Assembly (NCBI GenBank): GCA_963788115.1
Contig: CAWBFD010000002.1
Location: forward strand, 496,001-560,000
DNA: 64,000 nt
DNA from: CAWBFD01 sp963788115
GTDB taxonomy: Bacteria > Actinomycetota > Thermoleophilia > Solirubrobacterales > 70-9
Direction: 5' to 3'
Positions within the stretch are counted from its first letter, which is position 1. Every line of letters begins with the position of its first letter. Shown piece after piece: positions 8,104 through 16,838 of this stretch. The notes below the pieces were generated by a model. It was given only the letters and a program-made list of their open reading frames with translations. It searched no databases and was not told the origin of the DNA. The translations under genes and the position numbers were made by a program.

Positions 8104-9420
8104 CTAGCTGGAGCGCACGGGCCCCAGCACACGCTCGGTGTAAGCATTGCCGAAGACCCCGGCGGGGTCGAGGCGCGCCCGTACGCCCTGGAAGTCCTCC
8201 CAGCGGGGATAGAGAGGCGTGAGAGTCGCCGCGTCGTGGAAGTGGCGCTTGCCCCAGTGGGGGCGGCCGCCGTACTCGGACATGATCTCCTCGACCCCGC
8301 GGAAGTAGCGCTCCCAGAGCTTGGGCCGCACCCGGTCGTGGTGGACGGCGATGTAGCAGGTCTCGCGATCGTGCGAGGGGCTCAGCAGGGCGTCGTCGGC
8401 GGCGACGAACCGCACCTCGACCGGGAAGGAGACCCGCAGCTCCGGCCGCGCCGCCAGCTCGAGCACCCGCTCGACCGCCTCGCGGCCATGCCGGCGGGGG
8501 ATCCCGTACTCCATCTCGGTGAACTTGATCCGGCGCTCGCTCGCGAACACCCGGTGCGAGCGATCGACCTTCCGCGAGCGGCCGAGGCGCTCCGAGACGA
8601 ACCGGGTCAGCTGCGGGATCCGGTCGGGGTGATGGCGGGCGACGAACGCGAATCCCGCACCCACCCAGTTCTCCACCATGACCTCCTGGAAATAGACGGC
8701 GGCGCCCGACCGCGGCCTCGGCGGCTCGGTGGTGCGGCGGCTCTCGCGGCAGAGAGCGGTCTTCGTGTGAGGGAAGACGTAGAGCTCGAAGTGGTCGTTG
8801 GCGTCGACGAGCTGATCGAGCTGCTCGAGCGTCTCGGCCAGCGGCTTCGGGTTGTCGAGCCGGTCGATGGTGTACGCCGGCACGGTGCGGACGGTCACGG
8901 CGTAGACGATCCCGAGCGCCCCGAGGCCGACGCGGGCCGCGAGGAAGGCATCGGGGTCCGTCGCCGCGGAGAGCTCCAGCCGCCTGCCATCGGGGAGCAC
9001 CAGCTCGACCGTCTCGACCTGCGCGGAGAGGTTCTGGAAGCGGGCGCCCGTTCCATGGGTCGCGGTCGAGATCGAGCCGGCGAGCGACTGGCGGTCGATG
9101 TCACCCAGGTTCTCGAACGCTACGCCGAAGTCGTCGAGGCGGCGGTTGAGGTCCCGGAGGACGATTCCCGCCTCCACCCTGATCAGCCCCGAGGCGGCAT
9201 CGAAGTCCAGGACCCGATCGAGCCGGTCGAGCCGGACCATGACTCCGTCGGTGAGCGCGACGTCGGAGAACGAATGGCCCGAGGCGGAGGCCCGAACGGT
9301 CTGACCTCGCTCGGTGGCCATGGCAACGATCTCGCTGAGCTCCTCGCGACTGCTGGGATGCTCGATCGCGGCCGGGCTGCAGCGCTGGTCACCTGCCCAG
9401 TTTCGCCACTCGGGGGCCAC
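8104..9420 (-). CDS. FAD-linked sugar-1,4-lactone oxidase (D-arabinono/L-gulono-lactone oxidase family)
   Basis: The 438-residue protein starts at GTG 9420 (WRNWAGDQ follows immediately, the usual family N-terminus). The longer open frame would read antisense through a tRNA gene. A PCMH-type FAD domain occupies about residues 15-185, with the GHSFSDVALTDG motif in which the family binds FAD near or through His. The C-terminal ALO domain carries the GGRPHWGKRH signature. Such enzymes oxidise aldonolactones, or alditols in related actinobacterial xylitol/sorbitol oxidases, with O2 and produce H2O2. Length is typical. Confidence 0.85.
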   Translation of the reverse strand: MAPEWRNWAGDQRCSPAAIEHPSSREELSEIVAMATERGQTVRASASGHSFSDVALTDGVMVRLDRLDRVLDFDAASGLIRVEAGIVLRDLNRRLDDFGVAFENLGDIDRQSLAGSISTATHGTGARFQNLSAQVETVELVLPDGRRLELSAATDPDAFLAARVGLGALGIVYAVTVRTVPAYTIDRLDNPKPLAETLEQLDQLVDANDHFELYVFPHTKTALCRESRRTTEPPRPRSGAAVYFQEVMVENWVGAGFAFVARHHPDRIPQLTRFVSERLGRSRKVDRSHRVFASERRIKFTEMEYGIPRRHGREAVERVLELAARPELRVSFPVEVRFVAADDALLSPSHDRETCYIAVHHDRVRPKLWERYFRGVEEIMSEYGGRPHWGKRHFHDAATLTPLYPRWEDFQGVRARLDPAGVFGNAYTERVLGPVRSS

Positions 9421-9451
9421 GCCGCGGAACCCTAGACTGAGCCCGGCACCC

Positions 9452-9539
9452 GGAGGGGTGGCAGAGCGGTCGAATGCGGCGGCCTTGAAAGCCGCTGACC
9501 GGGTTCCCCGGTCCGGGGGTTCGAATCCCTCCCCCTCCG
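9452..9539 (+). tRNA. tRNA-Ser (TGA)
   Basis: The acceptor arms GGAGGGG/CCCCTCC pair. The anticodon stem is GCGGC/GCCGC with loop CTTGAAA, giving anticodon TGA (reads UCA and other UCN). A long variable arm precedes the T arm GGTTCGAATCC. CCA is not encoded. It sits in the short gap between the divergent oxidase gene and the GH26-like gene. Confidence 0.95.
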
Positions 9540-9589
9540 CTCCGCCCGCGCCCACCGGCCACGGCCCAAAGGCGTAACGTTTCGCGTCG

Positions 9590-10741
9590 ATGTCGTGGGT
9601 GCGGGGCGGCACGCAGAATGCGATCGCTGCGGCGACGCTCGTCGCACTCGCGGCGCTCATTGGCATCGCCGAGGCGCGCCCGGGGAAGACCTTCGTGCCC
9701 CGCCACGGGCAGATCTACCACGGGGTCTCCGACACCGCCGACCTCCGCGACTTCGCGCACTTCCGTCGCCAGGTCCGGGCGCACCCCGCCGTCCTTCAGG
9801 AGTTCTACCACTGGGATGTCTCGCTACCTGCGAGCGGCGCGTTCAACCGCTGGGACCGGTCGAGGACCCTGGGGGTCGTGAGCATGTCGACCAAGTTCCC
9901 GGCCAGGGGTGGCTCCGAGATCACGCCAGCGCAGATCGCGGCGGGCCTCGGTGATCACTACCTCCTGCGCCTGAACCAGTCGATTGAGAATCGCGGCGAG
10001 CCCGTCTACATCCGCCTGTTTCCGGAGATGAACGGCCACTGGAACCCCTATTGCGCCTTCAACGCCGACGGCTCGTCGCGGGGCACGGACCACCGCCCCC
10101 AGAAGCTGATCAAGGCCTGGCGGCGAACCGTGATCATCGTCCGCGGCGGTGCCCGCCGGGTGATCAACCGGCGCCTGCGCAAGAGCGGCATGCCCCGGAT
10201 CTACCGCGCGGAGTCGAACCGAGACCGGATCTACCAGCGCCGTGACGTGCCCTGGCGGCTCGATCCGGCTCCGGTCTCGTTCATGTGGGTACCGCAGACC
10301 TTCGGCTCACCGAACATCCCCGGCAACCAGCCGGGTGACTACTGGCCCGGGCGGCGGTTCGTCGATTGGGTCGGCGCGGACATCTACTCCAAGTTTGCGA
10401 CGGCGTTCGACGACCTGCGCCGGTTCCAGCAGCGCTACCGCCGCTACCCGTTCGTGATCGGCGAGTACTCGCCATGGGACAACGACTTCAGCGGCGCCTT
10501 CACCCGCAAGCTGCTGGGTTGGGCATGGCGCCATCAGCGGGTGAGGATGCTGATCTACTACCGGAGCGTCACTGCCGACAACCCCTTCTACATCACCCAC
10601 TACCCGGGCGCGAGGCGGGAGCTGCGCCAAGCCCTCAACAAGCGTCGGTTCGATCCGTTCGGGGCGGGGCAGCGCAGAGCGCGCCGACCGGCTGACGGCG
10701 GCGCAGCCGCGCGCGGCCCTCGGCCAGGCATCGGGGGGTAG
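9590..10741 (+). CDS. Secreted glycoside hydrolase, GH26-like (beta-mannanase type)
   Basis: The 383-residue protein has a signal peptide at about 1-29 (AIAAATLVALAALIGIAEA). The catalytic pair of family 26 can be placed: Glu146 in the RLFPEMNGHWNPY motif (acid/base, matching R-x-x-x-E-M-N-G-x-W) and Glu292 in PFVIGEYSPWD (nucleophile). GH26 enzymes cleave beta-mannans and some other beta-glycans; many actinobacterial homologues are of undefined specificity. The Arg-rich tail after about 355 is low complexity. It begins about 50 nt downstream of tRNA-Ser(TGA) and may share its transcript. Confidence 0.75.
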   Translation: MSWVRGGTQNAIAAATLVALAALIGIAEARPGKTFVPRHGQIYHGVSDTADLRDFAHFRRQVRAHPAVLQEFYHWDVSLPASGAFNRWDRSRTLGVVSMSTKFPARGGSEITPAQIAAGLGDHYLLRLNQSIENRGEPVYIRLFPEMNGHWNPYCAFNADGSSRGTDHRPQKLIKAWRRTVIIVRGGARRVINRRLRKSGMPRIYRAESNRDRIYQRRDVPWRLDPAPVSFMWVPQTFGSPNIPGNQPGDYWPGRRFVDWVGADIYSKFATAFDDLRRFQQRYRRYPFVIGEYSPWDNDFSGAFTRKLLGWAWRHQRVRMLIYYRSVTADNPFYITHYPGARRELRQALNKRRFDPFGAGQRRARRPADGGAAARGPRPGIGG

Positions 10742-10878
10742 GGTCGGCGGGTGACCTCGGACGACCTCGAACGAGCGGTCAGTCGGGGTCAACATCGGTG
10801 GTCCTCGCTGCGGTGATCCGCCGGAGCCCGTTCTCCGCACCGGTTATCGCAAGGCGCAAAGTCCGAGACCCGGACCGG

Positions 10879-10897
10879 TGAGACCGGAACGGTCTCA
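10879..10897. promoter_or_regulatory. 19-bp palindrome upstream of the GCS2-type ligase gene
   Basis: Eight-base arms TGAGACCG and CGGTCTCA flank GAA, ending 18 nt before the ATG at 10916. A further GAGACC copy lies just upstream at 10865. This could be an operator or a leader hairpin; I know of no cognate regulator. Confidence 0.4.
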
Positions 10898-10915
10898 GTC
10901 CACGAACGAGGAACG

Positions 10916-12088
10916 ATGAAGGCGGCAAATCCTGATGCTTGGGCCGCATGGAGGGCGCACCCGTCCTGCGAGGAGCTCACGATCGGGATCGAGGAGGAGT
11001 TCATGCTCCTCGACCCGGAAGACTGGTCGCTGTCATTCCGCTCGGACGAGGTCTTCGCCGCGCTGCCGGCCGACCTGCGCGACCGCGTGACTGTCGAGAC
11101 GCACGCGGCGGTGATGGAGATTGCCACGGGCGTACACCGTCGGGTTGGCGACGCGGTCACCGAGCTCGCTCAGCTTCGCGACCGGGTATCGCGTGCCCTG
11201 GCCTCTCGAGGCCTGCGCGCTGCCGTCGCGGGCACGCATCCGTGCGCGGTGGCTAGCGACACGGTGCTGTCGTCGCATCCCCGTTACCGGCACATCAGCG
11301 ACTCGATGCGCGTGCTCGCGCGGCGCGAACCCACTCTGGCCACACATGTGCACGTCGGCGTGGCTAACCCCGCGCGCGCGATCCGACTCCTCAATGGCCT
11401 GCGAGCGCATCTACCGCTGCTGCTCGCGCTGTCGGCGAATTCGCCGTTCTGGCAGGGCCGGCCCACCGGCTTCGCATCGACGCGAACGACCCTATTCGAC
11501 GCGTTCCCACGGTCGGGACTGCCTCGCAGCTTCCGCGACTACGACGACTGGACCGCGACCGTCGAGCGGTTACTGCGTTCGGGCGCGATCTCCGATCCCT
11601 CGTTTCTGTGGTGGGACGTGCGCCTGCAACCGCGCTACGGCACCGTCGAGGTCCGGATCATGGACGGGCAGAGCACTTTGGAGGACGTGGCCGCGATTGT
11701 CGCGCTCGTCCAGGCGCTGGCGAGCGTCGAGCTCGAGCGGCGCGACGATCCCGATCCCGAGCCGCGGACGAGCGAGCTGATCGAGGAGAGCCGCTTCCTG
11801 GCCGCGCGCGACGGCATGGTGGCGCTGCTGATTGACGCGCGGTCGGGCGAGCGCGTCACAGCGATCGACCAGCTCGAGCGAACCCTCGGCGCCTGTCGCC
11901 GCCATGCCCGCCGGCTGTTCTGCGAGCGCGAGCTCGAATTCGTGCAGCGGCTCGTAGGGCACAATGGCGCCGTACGCCAGCTCGCGTACGCGGGCCGCCA
12001 CGGCGACCTGCGACGGGTCACCGCCGAACTCGCCGACGCGTACTTTTGCACTACGTGCGAGCACGCAATCTCGGCGGTCGAGAGCTGA
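10916..12088 (+). CDS. Glutamate-cysteine ligase family GCS2 (YbdK-type carboxylate-amine ligase)
   Basis: The 390-residue protein starts at ATG 10916 with GAGGAACG upstream. The N-terminal LTIGIEEEFMLLDPEDW is the hallmark metal/ATP-binding stretch of the GCS2 family; HVHVGVANP and YGTVEVRIMDGQ are the other conserved blocks. The family includes EgtA (gamma-glutamylcysteine for ergothioneine) and YbdK, which has weak glutamate-cysteine ligase activity. It produces gamma-glutamyl amides with ATP in the cytosol. No ergothioneine or mycothiol genes are adjacent, so the specific product cannot be assigned. Length is normal. Confidence 0.85.
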   Translation: MKAANPDAWAAWRAHPSCEELTIGIEEEFMLLDPEDWSLSFRSDEVFAALPADLRDRVTVETHAAVMEIATGVHRRVGDAVTELAQLRDRVSRALASRGLRAAVAGTHPCAVASDTVLSSHPRYRHISDSMRVLARREPTLATHVHVGVANPARAIRLLNGLRAHLPLLLALSANSPFWQGRPTGFASTRTTLFDAFPRSGLPRSFRDYDDWTATVERLLRSGAISDPSFLWWDVRLQPRYGTVEVRIMDGQSTLEDVAAIVALVQALASVELERRDDPDPEPRTSELIEESRFLAARDGMVALLIDARSGERVTAIDQLERTLGACRRHARRLFCERELEFVQRLVGHNGAVRQLAYAGRHGDLRRVTAELADAYFCTTCEHAISAVES

Positions 12089-12207
12089 GCGGCCGGAGAG
12101 CGGCGAGCACCAGCCGGCCCAGGAGCGCCGAACTGTAACGCGCTGCCGCCGCGTCAACTCGCACAAAATCCACCTTTCGGTGGATGCTCGACTGAGACCT
12201 TTTCACG

Positions 12208-12675
12208 ATGTTGGCGGAAGCCCGAACGCGTACGGTCGCGCCGATGATCGCCGAAGCGCCCCGGGCGGAAGTGAGCGGCACCCTGCGGCACGTCTACAGC
12301 GCCGCCGTCGCCGCGTCGCGAGACCCCACGACCGCGGTCGAGATCGCCGAGCGGGTGCTTCTGACCACTGCCCCGGAGGTTGTCGGCGGTGATGGATCGC
12401 TCGACCGCCGCCGGCTCGTCGAGCGTGCGATTCGGCTCGGCGTTCGCATGGCCCCGGCGCCGGGCTTTGCCGCGATGGAGGCCGACGATCGCGAGGCGAT
12501 CGCGCTCGCCCGCCTGGCGGGGTACTCAGTGGGGGAGATCGCCGTGACCCTGGACACGAGCGTCGACGACGTGAAGGCACGCATGCTTCGCGGGCTGCGG
12601 ACCGCGGCGCAGGCGCTGAGTGGGAGCCCCCAAGACGCTGCGAGCGCCTCGCGTGAGACCGCGGGGGACCGGTGA
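12208..12675 (+). CDS. Short sigma-70 region-4-type HTH protein
   Basis: The 155-residue protein has a C-terminal helix-turn-helix of sigma region 4.2 type (DREAIALARLAGYSVGEIAVTLDTSVDDVKARMLRGLRTAA, about residues 93-132). Its N-terminal part (TLRHVYSAAVAASRDPTTAVEIAERVLL) only faintly resembles region 2. It could be a reduced ECF-like sigma factor or a region-4 modulator of RNA polymerase. A possible ATG also lies at codon 13. It converges with the response regulator gene 5 nt away and belongs to a signalling-rich block. Confidence 0.65.
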   Translation: MLAEARTRTVAPMIAEAPRAEVSGTLRHVYSAAVAASRDPTTAVEIAERVLLTTAPEVVGGDGSLDRRRLVERAIRLGVRMAPAPGFAAMEADDREAIALARLAGYSVGEIAVTLDTSVDDVKARMLRGLRTAAQALSGSPQDAASASRETAGDR

Positions 12676-12680
12676 TTCCG

Positions 12681-13328
12681 TCAGTCCAGGTAGCGGGCGG
12701 CGAACGCTGCCGCCTCCGCTCGGTTGCGGATCTGGAGCTTCTCGAGGACGTGGCGCACATGGGTCTTGACCGTGGACTCGCTGATGAAGAGCTGCTCGCC
12801 GATCTCGCGGTTGCGAAGGCCCCTGGCGAGCAGGGTCAGGACCTCGCGCTCGCGGTCGCTCAGCTCTGCCATCGGGTCGGGCGGCGTGCCCTCAGCTCCC
12901 CTGGCGAGATCCGCCAACAGCCTGCTGGCCATCGACGGAGCCACCCGTGGCTCGCCATGCCCGACCTCCAACACGGCCTCGACCAGCTCGTGTGGCGCCA
13001 TGTCCTTCAGCAGGTATCCCGCGGCTCCGACCCGCAGGGAGGCGTAGAGGTCCGGCTCTTGCTCGGACACGGTCAGGATGACCACCTGACAGTCGGGGAC
13101 CCGGTCGCGGATCGCCGCGCACGCCTCGATCCCGCGCATCACCGGCATGTTGAGGTCGAGCAGGACGACGTTCGGGTTGCGCCTCTCAGCCAGCGCGACC
13201 GCCTCGCGGCCGTCGCGCGCAAGACCCACGACGTCGATTCGTTCGTCGGCTCCCAGAAGTGCGGCGGTGCCCTCGCGCATCAGACGATGGTCGTCGGCGA
13301 TCAGCACCCTCACGGGAGAGTCGGGCAT
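12681..13328 (-). CDS. NarL/FixJ-family response regulator
   Basis: The 215-residue protein has a receiver domain at 1-125 with acidic pocket DD12-13 (IADDH), phospho-acceptor Asp58 (VVLLDLNMP) and the conserved Lys in AAGYLLKD. A LuxR-type HTH at about 148-212 includes LSDREREVLTLLARGLRNREI and STVKTHVRHVLEKL. Its divergent neighbour, the histidine kinase at 13352, starts only 23 nt away and is the obvious partner. The two promoters must overlap, or each must lie within the other gene. Confidence 0.95.
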   Translation of the reverse strand: MPDSPVRVLIADDHRLMREGTAALLGADERIDVVGLARDGREAVALAERRNPNVVLLDLNMPVMRGIEACAAIRDRVPDCQVVILTVSEQEPDLYASLRVGAAGYLLKDMAPHELVEAVLEVGHGEPRVAPSMASRLLADLARGAEGTPPDPMAELSDREREVLTLLARGLRNREIGEQLFISESTVKTHVRHVLEKLQIRNRAEAAAFAARYLD

Positions 13329-13351
13329 CGGCCTTCGAAGTATGGTCAGAA

Positions 13352-14524
13352 GTGACCGTGGGCATTGAGCAGAGGCGGATCGGCGAATCCGGTGGGCTCG
13401 ACCATCACCTGGCGCCGGAGACCCTGGCGGGGCTCGGCGCCATCAACCGTGTGGCCAGCGCGCTGGTCGGATCCGGCAGCCTCGCCGAGCTCGCCGAGAG
13501 GGCGCTCGGAGAGATGCGGGAGGCGCTCGGATTGGAGCTCGCCTGCCTCTACCTGCCGCGGTCCGGCGGGCCGCCGAGCCTCAAGCGCCACGTCACTTCC
13601 GCGGCGGGTACGGCGGCCGTCCGGGCGCGAGACGAGGTCTCGTTCGATGACGAGGCCTGGCACCTGGCGGTTGCGAGCGGGGTCCCGCTTCTCTTCCGCG
13701 ATGAGGCGAGCTGGTTGGTCGCGAACCCGTTCGAGCCACCGGCCAGCTCCTGGCTGGTGCTCCCCCTGGTGTCGGAAGGACAGCTCGTGGGCGTGGTGGT
13801 GGCGGCTTCGCGGGGGTCGCTGGCGCTCGGCCCGACCGCGGCAACCGTGCTCAGGCTGCTCGGTGACCTGCTCGCCTCTGGGATCGCCACCGCGCGCCTG
13901 CGGCAGGAACTGCAAGGAGCCGAGATCGAGCGTGAGCGGATGCGGCTCGCGGCGGAGATCCACGACGGACTGGCGCAGGACCTGGCGCTTGCGATGCGAG
14001 AGCTGTCGCTGCTCGAATCGGAGCCCTCACCGGCGCTCGCGAGAGCGAGCGCGGTGCGGCTGCGGGAAGCCGTGGCATCGGCGCACCGGGTCGTGCGGGC
14101 CCGGCTCGAGGACCTCTCGGTCTCGGTGCCGCTGGGGGGGATCCAGGCCGCCGTCGAGGACGTGTGCCAGCGCCGAGGGCGGGGGCTGCCGCTCGATCTG
14201 CGAACCGCAGGCCCCGCGGTCGACGTCTCGCCGGAGACGATGGCCGTGGTCGTGCGCGTGCTCACCGAGGCGCTCGCGAACGTCGAGAGGCACGCGCAGG
14301 CGAGCAGCGTCGAGGTGCGGCTCCACGTCGAGGACGACCGCCTGACGCTGACGGTCTCGGATGACGGCGTGGGCTTCGCAGTCGAGGAGGCGGGCGGACC
14401 GGGGGACGGGCATTTCGGATTGACGCTCATGCGCGAGCGTGCGCGGAGCGTTGGCGGCAGCCTGGCCGTGACCTCGAACGCCCGCGAGGGCGCGGACGTG
14501 ACGCTGCAGGTCCCGGTGTCCTGA
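13352..14524 (+). CDS. GAF-domain histidine kinase (HisKA_3 / NarX-type)
   Basis: The 390-residue soluble kinase starts at GTG 13352 (GTG 13358 is an alternative). Residues ~30-180 form a GAF-like sensor domain. The dimerisation/phospho-acceptor motif is RLAAEIHDGLAQDLALAMREL with His204, typical of HisKA_3 kinases that pair with NarL regulators. The ATPase domain follows: N box LTEALANVERHAQ, G1 SDDGVGF, and GHFGLTLMRERA. No membrane segment is visible, so a cytosolic signal is likely. It is divergent from its response regulator and 5 nt upstream of a MEDS-domain gene, probably in one operon with it. Confidence 0.93.
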   Translation: MTVGIEQRRIGESGGLDHHLAPETLAGLGAINRVASALVGSGSLAELAERALGEMREALGLELACLYLPRSGGPPSLKRHVTSAAGTAAVRARDEVSFDDEAWHLAVASGVPLLFRDEASWLVANPFEPPASSWLVLPLVSEGQLVGVVVAASRGSLALGPTAATVLRLLGDLLASGIATARLRQELQGAEIERERMRLAAEIHDGLAQDLALAMRELSLLESEPSPALARASAVRLREAVASAHRVVRARLEDLSVSVPLGGIQAAVEDVCQRRGRGLPLDLRTAGPAVDVSPETMAVVVRVLTEALANVERHAQASSVEVRLHVEDDRLTLTVSDDGVGFAVEEAGGPGDGHFGLTLMRERARSVGGSLAVTSNAREGADVTLQVPVS

Positions 14525-14529
14525 TCGAT

Positions 14530-15102
14530 ATGGTTGGCCCGATGCTGGACAGCGCTCTGGCTCCCGCTCTCGACAGTGGAGCGTGCCCGCATCTGGCGGT
14601 TCTCCTCCGCAACGACGCCGAGTTCGCTCCCGTGGTCGCGTCGTTCTATTCCCTGGGGGCAAAGCGAGGGGGCTTCCTCGCGCACCGAGGCGTGCAGGTT
14701 GACCGGGACCGCCAGGCGCTCGCCAGCGCCGGCCTGGATGTCGCCGGCCTCGAGTCCGAGAGTCAGCTCGTGATCGAGCAGCTCGACTTGGACGAGCCGC
14801 CGGACCGCCTGCCGCGGCGGCTGGAGGCTGCGTTCGACGACGCCCTGGGCCGCGGCTTCAACGGCCTCTGGTCATCTCATTCACCGGTCGGTCCGGAGCC
14901 GGGGGCATATGAGCGGGCGCTGTCGATCGAGCGCGCGTGGGAGGAGCGGTTCGGGGATCGCCCGGTCGTCACCCTCTGTCCCTATGTCGTCGAGGGCCTC
15001 GAAGGGACCGCCGCGATCGGGCGCTTCGCCGACCTCGCCGGTCACCACGATGGCGTTCTCGTGCCCTCCGACGAGCGGCACCAGCTTTTCAGGCCGGTCT
15101 GA
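14530..15102 (+). CDS. MEDS-domain (DcmR-like sensory) protein
   Basis: The 190-residue protein shows the MEDS layout: CPHLAVLLRNDAEFAPVVASFYSLGAKRG near the N-terminus, then a predicted alpha/beta RecA-like fold without a P-loop, ending with a conserved acidic/aromatic segment. MEDS domains sense small C1 or hydrocarbon compounds (as in DcmR) and are often linked to histidine kinases or anti-sigma antagonists. It lies 5 nt downstream of the HisKA_3 kinase, so it may feed a signal into that two-component system. An internal ATG (MLDSALAP, residue 5) is an alternative start. Confidence 0.7.
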   Translation: MVGPMLDSALAPALDSGACPHLAVLLRNDAEFAPVVASFYSLGAKRGGFLAHRGVQVDRDRQALASAGLDVAGLESESQLVIEQLDLDEPPDRLPRRLEAAFDDALGRGFNGLWSSHSPVGPEPGAYERALSIERAWEERFGDRPVVTLCPYVVEGLEGTAAIGRFADLAGHHDGVLVPSDERHQLFRPV

Positions 15103-15156
15103 GCCGCCCGCCCGAGCCTTACGCCCGCGGCGCCCGGCAGAGCGCTGCTCTGATGA

Positions 15157-15711
15157 TCAAGCGATCGCGCCAAGCGCCCGCAGCCGCGCCCGTCCCTCCG
15201 CCAGGCACCGGTTCACCTTCGTGTAGCTCCACCCGGTGATCGCCTGGATCTCGGCGTAGGAGTACCCCTCCGCCTGGAGCACGATCGCGCGCCGCTCCTG
15301 CGGCTTCAGCGCCGAGAGGAGGTCGGCGGCGCGCGCCAACCGGTCCCGGCGCTCGAGCTCCTCCTCGGAGCCGGGGTGCCTGGCCGGCGGCGGCGCGACC
15401 GCGCGGACACTCTCTGCGGCGCGGCCGTGTCCGCCCCACGGCACCCCGAGCAGGCGCTCACGCGCACGCCTGACGGCGAGCGCCTCGTTGCGCGTGACCA
15501 CGTGCATCCAGGCCGTGAGCGTCGGCGCGCCCAGCGGGGGCGCCTTGGTCAGCAGGATCTCGATCGCCCGCTGGAGGGCGTCCTCGGCGTCGGCCTGACA
15601 GAGCGAGTAGCGGCGGGCGGTCCGCCGAAGAGCTGTCTCCGCCGCGGGCAACAGCGTGAGGGCGGCGTTCCGACGACGGGCCGACTCGGGATCCGCGGGC
15701 ACAAGCTCCAT
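15157..15711 (-). CDS. ECF-type RNA polymerase sigma factor
   Basis: The 184-residue protein starts at ATG 15711, preceded by GAGGG; the upstream extension has no family similarity. Region 2 covers about residues 20-85 (LRRTARRYSLCQADAEDALQRAIEIL ... LTAWMHVVTRNEAL). Region 4 covers about 130-180 (LKPQERRAIVLQAEGYSYAEIQAITGWSYTKVNRCLAEGR). The helix ending SYTKVNRCL would contact the -35 element. No anti-sigma gene is adjacent. It is the second sigma-like protein within 4 kb. Confidence 0.85.
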   Translation of the reverse strand: MELVPADPESARRRNAALTLLPAAETALRRTARRYSLCQADAEDALQRAIEILLTKAPPLGAPTLTAWMHVVTRNEALAVRRARERLLGVPWGGHGRAAESVRAVAPPPARHPGSEEELERRDRLARAADLLSALKPQERRAIVLQAEGYSYAEIQAITGWSYTKVNRCLAEGRARLRALGAIA

Positions 15712-15884
15712 GCCCTCGTGAACCCCGAGGCGTCCCGGAGCGCCCCCGGTGATTCCCGGCCGAAACCGGATGCGCGGCGGGCACCCGCCTGCAACGCGGG
15801 ACCCGAGCGAGAACATGCCGCCCCGCCGCCGCTATTCTCGCCCGGCCCCGCGACTAAGCGGCGGGGGGAAGGATCAAGAGCGGC

Positions 15885-16832
15885 ATGAGCACCTGCATAG
15901 TCACCGGGGGCGCCGGCTTTCTCGGCTCCCACCTCTGCGATCGCCTACTGGCCGACGGCCATCGGGTGATCTGCGTCGACAACCTCGACACCGGATCGCT
16001 CCACAACATCGACCACGTCCGCGGCGATCACTTCGTGTTCCTAAACCGCGATCTGACCGAGCCGCTGCACCTCGATGAGGAGATCGACTTCGTCTACCAC
16101 CTCGCCTCGCCGGCGAGCCCGATCGATTACCAGCGCCTGCCCCTGCACACGCTCAAGGTCGGCTCCTACGGCACCCACCACATGCTCGGCCTGGCGAAGT
16201 TCAAGCGGGCGCGCTTCCTGCTCGCCTCCTCGTCAGAGGTGTACGGTGACCCGCAGGTCCATCCCCAATCGGAGGAATACTGGGGCCACGTCAACCCGAT
16301 CGGGCCGCGGGGCGTCTACGACGAGGCCAAGCGCTACGCCGAGGCGCTTGCCATGGCCTACCACCGCCAGCAGGGCGTGAACACCTGCATCGCGCGGGTG
16401 CACAACACCTACGGCACCCGGATGCGCCCGCACGACGGTCGCGCGATCCCCACCTTTCTGCGGCAGGCGCTCCAGGACAAGCCGCTGACCGTTTTCGGCG
16501 ACGGCAGCCAGACGCGCAGCTTCTGTTACGTCGACGACATGATCCGGGGTCTGGTCGCCCTGATCGAGTCCGACATCCATCAGCCCGTCAACCTCGGCAA
16601 TCCCGACGAGATGACGATCCTTGAGCTCGCGAAGGTCGTGATCGAGGTGACCGAGTCGCGCTCCGAGATCGTGTACGAGGCCCTCCCGATCGACGATCCA
16701 GCGATCCGCCAGCCGGACATCAGCCGAGCGCGCGAGTGGCTCGGGTGGGAGCCGACCGTGGCCCTGCGCGACGGCCTGCGCAAGACGATCGAACTGGCCG
16801 GGGTCGAGCGGCTGATGGGCGTCGGGCACTAG
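15885..16832 (+). CDS. NAD-dependent epimerase, UDP-glucuronate decarboxylase (UDP-xylose synthase) type
   Basis: The 315-residue extended SDR has a Rossmann motif TGGAGFLGSH (7-16), followed by the VDNLDTG loop. The substrate/catalytic block SSSEVYGDP and GPRGVYDEAKRYAE contains the YxxxK pair and is characteristic of UXS enzymes, which oxidise and decarboxylate UDP-glucuronate to UDP-xylose. R-x-H-N-T-Y-G-x-R-M and GDGSQTRSFCYVDD are further family blocks. It is followed after 6 nt by a glycosyltransferase gene, so it probably supplies a nucleotide sugar for an envelope glycan. A dTDP-sugar epimerase cannot be fully excluded. Confidence 0.85.
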   Translation: MSTCIVTGGAGFLGSHLCDRLLADGHRVICVDNLDTGSLHNIDHVRGDHFVFLNRDLTEPLHLDEEIDFVYHLASPASPIDYQRLPLHTLKVGSYGTHHMLGLAKFKRARFLLASSSEVYGDPQVHPQSEEYWGHVNPIGPRGVYDEAKRYAEALAMAYHRQQGVNTCIARVHNTYGTRMRPHDGRAIPTFLRQALQDKPLTVFGDGSQTRSFCYVDDMIRGLVALIESDIHQPVNLGNPDEMTILELAKVVIEVTESRSEIVYEALPIDDPAIRQPDISRAREWLGWEPTVALRDGLRKTIELAGVERLMGVGH

Positions 16833-16838
16833 CCGGCG

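Noticed and set aside
9421..9666. N-terminal extension of the lactone oxidase
   Set aside because: It would run antisense through tRNA-Ser(TGA); family sequence starts at 9420.
12672..13355. Plus-strand frame opposite the response regulator
   Set aside because: It mirrors the receiver and HTH codons; the minus strand has the complete response-regulator motifs.
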